DNA of 64,000 nucleotides, from positions 41,511 through 105,510 of the forward strand of contig JADGQU010000001.1 in assembly GCA_017881545.1 (NCBI GenBank), read 5' to 3'. Within the stretch, counting starts at the first letter, position 1, and each line of letters starts with the position of its first letter. A program made the position numbers and the translations under genes. Below are positions 59,644 through 64,000 of the stretch, in pieces. Source of the DNA: Gemmatimonadaceae bacterium. Lineage in GTDB: Bacteria > Gemmatimonadota > Gemmatimonadetes > Gemmatimonadales > Gemmatimonadaceae. Below the pieces are notes generated by a model, which saw only the letters and a list, made by a program, of their open reading frames with translations, ran no database searches and was not told the origin of the DNA.

Positions 59644-59685
59644 AAGGTTGGAGGTGCGAGGTGGTAGGTGCGAGGTGTGAGGTAG
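59644..59685. repeat. Short tandem heptamer repeat
   Basis: Five consecutive 7-mers (GAGGTGC, GAGGTGG, TAGGTGC, GAGGTGT, GAGGTAG; 59651-59685), preceded by a decayed sixth, AAGGTTG. They lie in the 147-bp gap between transketolase and the carboxylesterase gene, which holds no gene that I can support. Such 7-bp repeats are frequent in intergenic DNA of some bacteria and vary in copy number. Confidence 0.7.
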
Positions 59686-59740
59686 AGCGTACAAATGCGC
59701 GGCGTGTGTAGCGCCAAATGGGTTCTCATCTGAAACTAGC

Positions 59741-60376
59741 TCATACCCGCGTGTGACGCAGTGCGAGCCACTCGGCCGCTTCGCGTATTTCACTGGGCAC
59801 CAGATTGTGACCGGAAAGCTGCCATTTGAGAGTGACTTCCGCATGCGCTGCTTCGAAAAGCTCAGCCAATCGCTCGACGCTCGCTGCGGGAACGATGGGA
59901 TCCATGCGACCAGCGGAGATGAACACAGCCGAGCCCGTGAGATCGTTCTTTTTGACCGGTTCGTACACGAGCATGGGTCGGAAGAGAATCGCGCCCCGGA
60001 GGATCCCCGGCTCGATGAACATCACTGTCGATGCGATGTTGGCACCGTTGGAGTATCCGAGCGCGAAAACACGGGTTGAATCGAGTCGATATGTGACGAC
60101 CGCGCCGCGAACGAATCGGGCCAGCTCGACAGCACGCGAGTGGACTTCCTTCGGGTCGAACACACCTTCGGCGAGCCGCTTGAAGAAGCGCGGAGCTCCG
60201 TTCTCCAGAACGTTTCCGCGCGGGCTCACAATGGCGGCGCCTGGAGCGATCGCCTGTCCGATGCCGATCAGATCGTTCTCATCTCCCCCCGTGCCGTGGA
60301 GCACAATGAGCGTCTCGCCGGACGACGAATCCTCCGCCGGCACGAAGCGGTGAGTGAATCCGAGATCTTCAGTCAT
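59741..60376 (-). CDS. Phospholipase/carboxylesterase-family hydrolase (MhqD-like)
   Basis: 211 residues, alpha/beta hydrolase: LIVLHGTGGDENDLIGIG, the nucleophile elbow GYSNGAN (S109), Asp in GRMDPIVPA and His in LSGHNLVP. It overlaps the upstream ring-cleaving dioxygenase by 4 bp (ATGA), so the two form one operon. In B. subtilis the mhqO-mhqD genes have the same two functions and protect against methylhydroquinone and diamide; the same role is likely here, by analogy. No MhqR-type regulator gene is adjacent. Confidence 0.88.
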   Translation of the reverse strand: MTEDLGFTHRFVPAEDSSSGETLIVLHGTGGDENDLIGIGQAIAPGAAIVSPRGNVLENGAPRFFKRLAEGVFDPKEVHSRAVELARFVRGAVVTYRLDSTRVFALGYSNGANIASTVMFIEPGILRGAILFRPMLVYEPVKKNDLTGSAVFISAGRMDPIVPAASVERLAELFEAAHAEVTLKWQLSGHNLVPSEIREAAEWLALRHTRV

Positions 60377-61341
60377 GCATTGGGGCCGTGCAGCTCGAGT
60401 GGCGTGTGGATGTTGGGGAGGAGTGCCTCGATCTCGAATCTTCGGGGCTCGAGCCAGCCCGGGAGCTTGAGCGACTGGCCGAGCGAATCGATGGGCTCGT
60501 CGACCGCGAATCCGGGACCATCGGTCGCGATCTCGAAAAGAACTCCTCCGGGCTCGCGAAAGTAAATCGACTTGAAGTAGTCACGGTCCAGCTGAGGCGT
60601 GACGTTGTAGCCGAGGGAGGTGAGCTCTGTGCGAACGCTCATCTGCTCGGCTTCGGTGGCGCATCGGAATGCGACATGGTGTACTATCCCCGCTCCCAAC
60701 ACGCCGCCCCAGATGCCCGGCACACAACGCAGGTCCACGATCGTCCCGGGCCCACCGTCTCCGCTCGCGTAGCGAAAAATGCTTCCCTGTTCACGTACCA
60801 GCTTGAATCCAAGCGTGTTGGTGAGAAGCTGTCCGGTGAGGTCATTGGCATCGAGCCAGAGCGTGACAGAGTAAATCCCCCGGATTGCGTGTTCGGCGGC
60901 CACTCCCGCACCGGACCAACCCGTGTGAGCGGCCGCCGCGGGGTGCGCGACCAGCTCGCCCATGAATCCTTCGTGGTCCTTGAACGCAATGACGCGCTCG
61001 TCCTCGTAGCGCGCGACGGGCTGCTCGAACTCCACTCTCTTCTTGATCAGCCGTTCGATCCAGAAGCCGACGGAGCTCGGAAGGATCGAAAACGATGTGA
61101 CGGCGACCTGGCCGCCACCCTGTCTGCCACGACGCGCATCCGGCCAGGGGAAGAAGGTCAGAATGGTGCCCGGGGTTCCCGACTCGTCGCCGAAATAGAA
61201 GTGATAAGTGGTTGGGTCGTCGAAGTTTACAGTGCGCTTGACGAGCCTCAATCCGAGGATACCGGCATAGAAATCTAGATTTCTCTGCGGATCGCTTGCG
61301 ATACCGGTGACGTGATGAATGCCGGTAGTCCGGAAAGTCAT
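60373..61341 (-). CDS. Ring-cleaving dioxygenase of the VOC superfamily (MhqO-like)
   Basis: 322 residues with two vicinal oxygen chelate modules. The metal ligands appear in TTGIHHVTGIASD, in GIVHHVAFR and in GGVLFEIATDGPGF, which is the usual His-His-Glu set of MhqO/LinE-like enzymes. It opens hydroquinone-type rings. It starts the two-gene operon with the carboxylesterase gene. ATG 61341 has only a weak GGTAAG before it. Confidence 0.9.
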   Translation of the reverse strand: MTFRTTGIHHVTGIASDPQRNLDFYAGILGLRLVKRTVNFDDPTTYHFYFGDESGTPGTILTFFPWPDARRGRQGGGQVAVTSFSILPSSVGFWIERLIKKRVEFEQPVARYEDERVIAFKDHEGFMGELVAHPAAAAHTGWSGAGVAAEHAIRGIYSVTLWLDANDLTGQLLTNTLGFKLVREQGSIFRYASGDGGPGTIVDLRCVPGIWGGVLGAGIVHHVAFRCATEAEQMSVRTELTSLGYNVTPQLDRDYFKSIYFREPGGVLFEIATDGPGFAVDEPIDSLGQSLKLPGWLEPRRFEIEALLPNIHTPLELHGPNA

Positions 61342-61438
61342 CTTACCGATTCTTGCTCAGCTTTGGTTCAGGGGGAAAATACTCCTGTTCCTGCTGTCTC
61401 CGCGGTGACATAATACCTCCACCCTCCCCCTCAACAAA

Positions 61439-61459
61439 GGCGACGGACATGCCGTCGCC
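61439..61459 (+). repeat. Hairpin with the probable start codon in its loop
   Basis: A perfect 8-bp stem GGCGACGG/CCGTCGCC with loop ACATG; the ATG at 61449 is split between loop and stem edge, and AAAGG of the ribosome-binding site partly overlaps the 5' arm. If it forms in mRNA it would hide the start of the PAS-GGDEF gene. Confidence 0.5.
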
Positions 61460-62382
61460 GAAGCATTTATTTGAGCCGTCCCCAGCACTCATTGAAGCCA
61501 AAGAAGGCAAGACATTTTCGCAGCCTGAGCGATCCGCACACCCTCAGCGAGCTCGCGATGAGGCTGCAGGAAGGAATTTACATCACGACGATGGATGGCG
61601 AGATCGTCGATGCCAACCCCGCGTTTTTCGAAATGCACGGGGTCGATTCGCTGGAGGACTTGAAGGGGTATCGCACCAGCGATTTCGTGAGACCCGAAGT
61701 ACGAGCAAGAGAAATCGCGCTGCTCGAGCGTGATGGGTCGGTCAGAGACTCGGAATTCCAGCTCACGCGCCGCGATGGTGAGGTAAGAACGGTGGTGGAC
61801 AGTGCGTTTCTCTCGGTGGATCCGAAGACCGGGGAGAAATACTGCTACGGAATTCTCGTCGACATCACCCGCCGGAAGGAGCTGCAGACGCAGCTCCTCG
61901 AGCTGAGCATCCGGGATCCACTCACTGGCTGCTACAACCGGCGGTATCTGAACACCGTCATGCGGCAATGCGAGGCGCACCCGAAGGGGGAGTGGGGGTG
62001 CATCTACCTCGATATCGACCACTTCAAGCAGTACAACGACACGAATGGCCACGCCGAGGGCGATGGAGTGCTGGTGAAGATGGCGCGATTCCTCATGCGT
62101 CACGTGCGGGCAGAGGAGGCGGTTGTGCGAGTGGGCGGCGACGAATTCCTGGTAGTGCTGACCGATGCCGGCGAGGATCAGACTGACAATGTCGCGGAGC
62201 GACTGCGCGCCGCCGGGCCGACGTCCGCACCGGTGCCGTTCTCAATGGGATGGGCTGCGCGCCGGAAGGGAGAATCGTTCGAGGAGATGATGGTTCGAGC
62301 CGACCGTCGATTGCTGGCGGTGAGGGTCGATGAGCGGCGGGACCTGCAAAAACGGCGAAAAAGGCGTCCCAAGACGACTTAG
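61449..62382 (+). CDS. PAS-GGDEF diguanylate cyclase, with start ambiguity or frameshift
   Basis: Probable c-di-GMP synthase. The in-frame product from TTG 61471 has 303 residues: PAS domain (about 28-140, LAMRLQEGIYITTMDGEIVD), GGDEF domain with DPLTGCYNRRYL and the active motif VGGDEFL (222-226 for GGDEF). The inhibitory I-site RxxD is replaced by RAEE. ATG 61449 has the better ribosome-binding site (AAAGG) but is in another frame; skipping one T of TTTT at 61515-61518 would join it smoothly to the PAS reading frame (KTF to RSLSDP). Whether this is a sequencing error, a real frameshift, or the TTG is used is not decided. C-terminal tail is basic. Confidence 0.75.
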
Positions 62383-62463
62383 TTGCGGCTAGCGGGCCCT
62401 AGCCTCTGCGAAAAACCAAGGTTAGGGCGCGGGTGTGCAAGTGAAGCGCTGACCCACGTCCCA

Positions 62464-62484
62464 CAGTAGAACCTTCTTCTACTG
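62464..62484 (+). repeat. Hairpin just before the VIT-vWA gene
   Basis: CAGTAGAA/TTCTACTG, 8-bp perfect stem with a 5-nt loop, ending 7 nt before the ATG at 62492. No ribosome-binding site is seen beside it. It could affect translation or be a chance match; a second, weaker inverted repeat GGCTAG/CTAGCC lies at 62386-62403. Confidence 0.35.
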
Positions 62485-62491
62485 GTGTCTC

Positions 62492-64000
62492 ATGCGCTCA
62501 TTCCTTCTCGCACTCGCTCTCGGCATCCCCGCGTTCACCTCCGCGCAAATCGTAGGACCACCGCGTCCATGGCCTTGTCCTGTTCCGCCGCCGTGCTCGC
62601 CGGGAAGACCCTGCGTGATGCCGGCGTGCGGCATCGTGTCGCCCGACGTAGTACGACAGAGCAGTGACGTGCGGGTCGATCTCGTCGATCGCGTTCTGCG
62701 CTACGAGATCACCGAGACGTTCGTCAATCGCGGAAGCAGGGTAGGCGAAGCGGATTTCATGTTTCCGCTGCCGAAGGGGGCTGCGTTCCAGGATCTGAAG
62801 CTCTCGATCAATGGCGAGATGGTAGCCGGCGAGACGATGAGCGCGGACCGTGCACGGCAGATCTACGAGGAGATCGTCCGCCGGCAACGCGATCCCGCGC
62901 TGCTCGAGTGGATGGGGTATGGCCTGCTGCGCGCGAGAATCTTTCCAATTGCTCCGGGCGAAGAGAAGAAGGTGGTGGTGCGCTTTCAGACTGTCGCTCA
63001 GCGCGAGGGCGATGCGCTGTGAGTGGATTATTTCCGTGGAATGCGGTTGAATCAGCGGGAGATGAATCAGGAGCCTGAGGGACGCACGTCCTTCGTGCTT
63101 ACCTACCCCAATGATCCAATGTACGGCACGGCGTATTCTCCGACCCACTCGATCTACGAGCGGGGTTACGGGTCGGAGAGCTCGGGCGATGACGATCGCT
63201 CATTTGCGTCCTATCGTCGTGGATCGATGCGGCGAGTGGAGGTGAGGGACGCGCGCGGAGAGGTCACGCTCCTCATCCCCATTCGTCGCTCGACCAGTGC
63301 GGCGATCTCGCTATTGGCGAACGCGCCCGGAAACGGCGATGGCTTCGCGCTGATCACGCTGGCGCCGCCCGCTGTTCGTCCGCGCCCTGTGCCTCGTGAT
63401 CTCACATTTGTCATCGACGTGTCGGGTTCGATGAGCGGCCAGAAAATCGAACAGGCACGCGCGGCTGGCAAGCAGATATTGCGCACGCTGTCGCCAATGG
63501 ACCGGTTCCGTCTGATTGACTTCTCTAGTGATGTCCGCACGTTTCGGAACGACTTCTCCACCGCGACCATCGAAAATCTTCGAGCGGCGGACCGATATCT
63601 CGATCAGCTGGATGCCGAGGGATCGACCAACATCTCGGGCGCGCTCGACGAGGCGTTGTCCGCTCCGGTTCAGGCAGGGAGACTTCCTATCGTCCTGTTC
63701 CTCACCGATGGCCAGCCGACGGTGGGGGAGCGCGATGCTTCGGTCATTGCGGGGAATGTCGCAAAGCAACGTGGATCGCGCAGGGTGTTCACCTTTGGTG
63801 TGGGTGCCGATCTCGATATTTCACTGATCGAGCAACTGGCGCTCGAGGGTCGCGGCACCGCCAGCTTCGTGCGTCCGGAAGAGTCAGTTGAGCGCGCGGT
63901 AGGAATCGTCGCGAGCCGTTTGACGAGCCCGCTCGTGACCGATGTCCGGGTTCGCGCCGATGGTGTACGACTTCTCAAAATGCACCCCTCGGGGCCGGTG
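62492..64000 (+). pseudogene. VIT and vWA domain protein interrupted by an in-frame TGA (3' end off the window)
   Basis: Signal peptide (RSFLLALALGIPAFTSAQ), a Cys/Pro-rich segment (WPCPVPPPCSPG), then a VIT domain (DVRVDLVDRVLRYEITETF, then GEADFMFPLPKGAAFQDLKL). The reading frame hits TGA at 63020-63022 after EGDAL. Without the stop the same frame continues VDYFRGMRLNQREMNQEPEG and reaches a vWA domain with the MIDAS motif DVSGSMS and FLTDGQP, open to the window edge. A single C to T change (CGA, Arg, to TGA) would explain it. Relatives are surface or periplasmic proteins of the inter-alpha-trypsin-inhibitor-like type. Without the upstream stop this would be one protein of more than 500 residues. 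Confidence 0.8.

Noticed and set aside
63020..63060. TGA as a selenocysteine codon
   Set aside because: No bacterial SECIS-like hairpin with a proper stem follows, and VIT-vWA proteins are not known selenoproteins; a nonsense change or error is simpler.

Overview
The window looks like chromosomal DNA of a Gram-negative soil-type bacterium, most plausibly a member of the Gemmatimonadota. This is inferred from gene content (a GWxTD lipoprotein, several tandem M16 peptidase pairs, SPOR and TonB-type envelope proteins, a YidC with a periplasmic domain) and from a moderately high G+C content; no 16S rRNA gene is present to prove it. I see no prophage, insertion sequence or CRISPR array. Nearly all sequence is coding, with short intergenic gaps and many 1-4 bp start/stop overlaps.

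Region 1 (1-9 kb): the 5' part of polA leaves the left edge. It is followed by a GWxTD lipoprotein, a Ser/Thr kinase, a histidine kinase, pyrE, an AraC-type regulator, the RNase P RNA gene with a strong terminator, and a small lipoprotein. Region 2 (9-16.5 kb) is the classical origin neighbourhood: dnaN and dnaA point left, while rpmH, rnpA, yidD, yidC, a metallo-beta-lactamase-fold hydrolase and mnmE point right. The rnpA reading frame has no usual start outside rpmH, so it appears to be nested in rpmH. Both RNase P subunit genes lie within about 5 kb of each other, flanking dnaA-dnaN.

Region 3 (16.5-39 kb) is a housekeeping block: a putative zinc peptidase, a DUF2225 protein, upp, a beta-CASP nuclease, a DUF218 protein, four M16 peptidase genes in two active/inactive pairs (one pair exported, one without signal peptides), a NUDIX hydrolase, an ECF sigma factor with its zinc anti-sigma factor, holA, and a tightly packed run SPOR protein-mutS-TonB-domain protein-cystathionine beta-synthase-ddl, then rhomboid, queF and tRNA-Phe.

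Region 4 (39-64 kb) is more accessory: an M28 peptidase, an HxlR regulator divergent from yceI across a compact operator, a PIG-L deacetylase, a putative outer-membrane protein, a very large cyclic beta-1,2-glucan synthase gene (8.3 kb), an FAD-Rieske oxidoreductase, a DUF3006 protein beside a ComEC-like hydrolase, a cyclase-family hydrolase, transketolase, an MhqD/MhqO-like pair, a PAS-GGDEF gene with a likely frameshift or odd start, and a VIT-vWA gene interrupted by an in-frame TGA that runs off the right edge.

Novelty candidates: promoter -10 elements placed 6-8 nt before the start codon of dnaA, pyrE, holA and the histidine kinase (possible leaderless mRNAs); nested rpmH/rnpA; a QueF with an insertion between its two catalytic residues; the HxlR/yceI switch; and the two disrupted genes at the right end. 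I did not find a wholly new defence or biosynthetic system.
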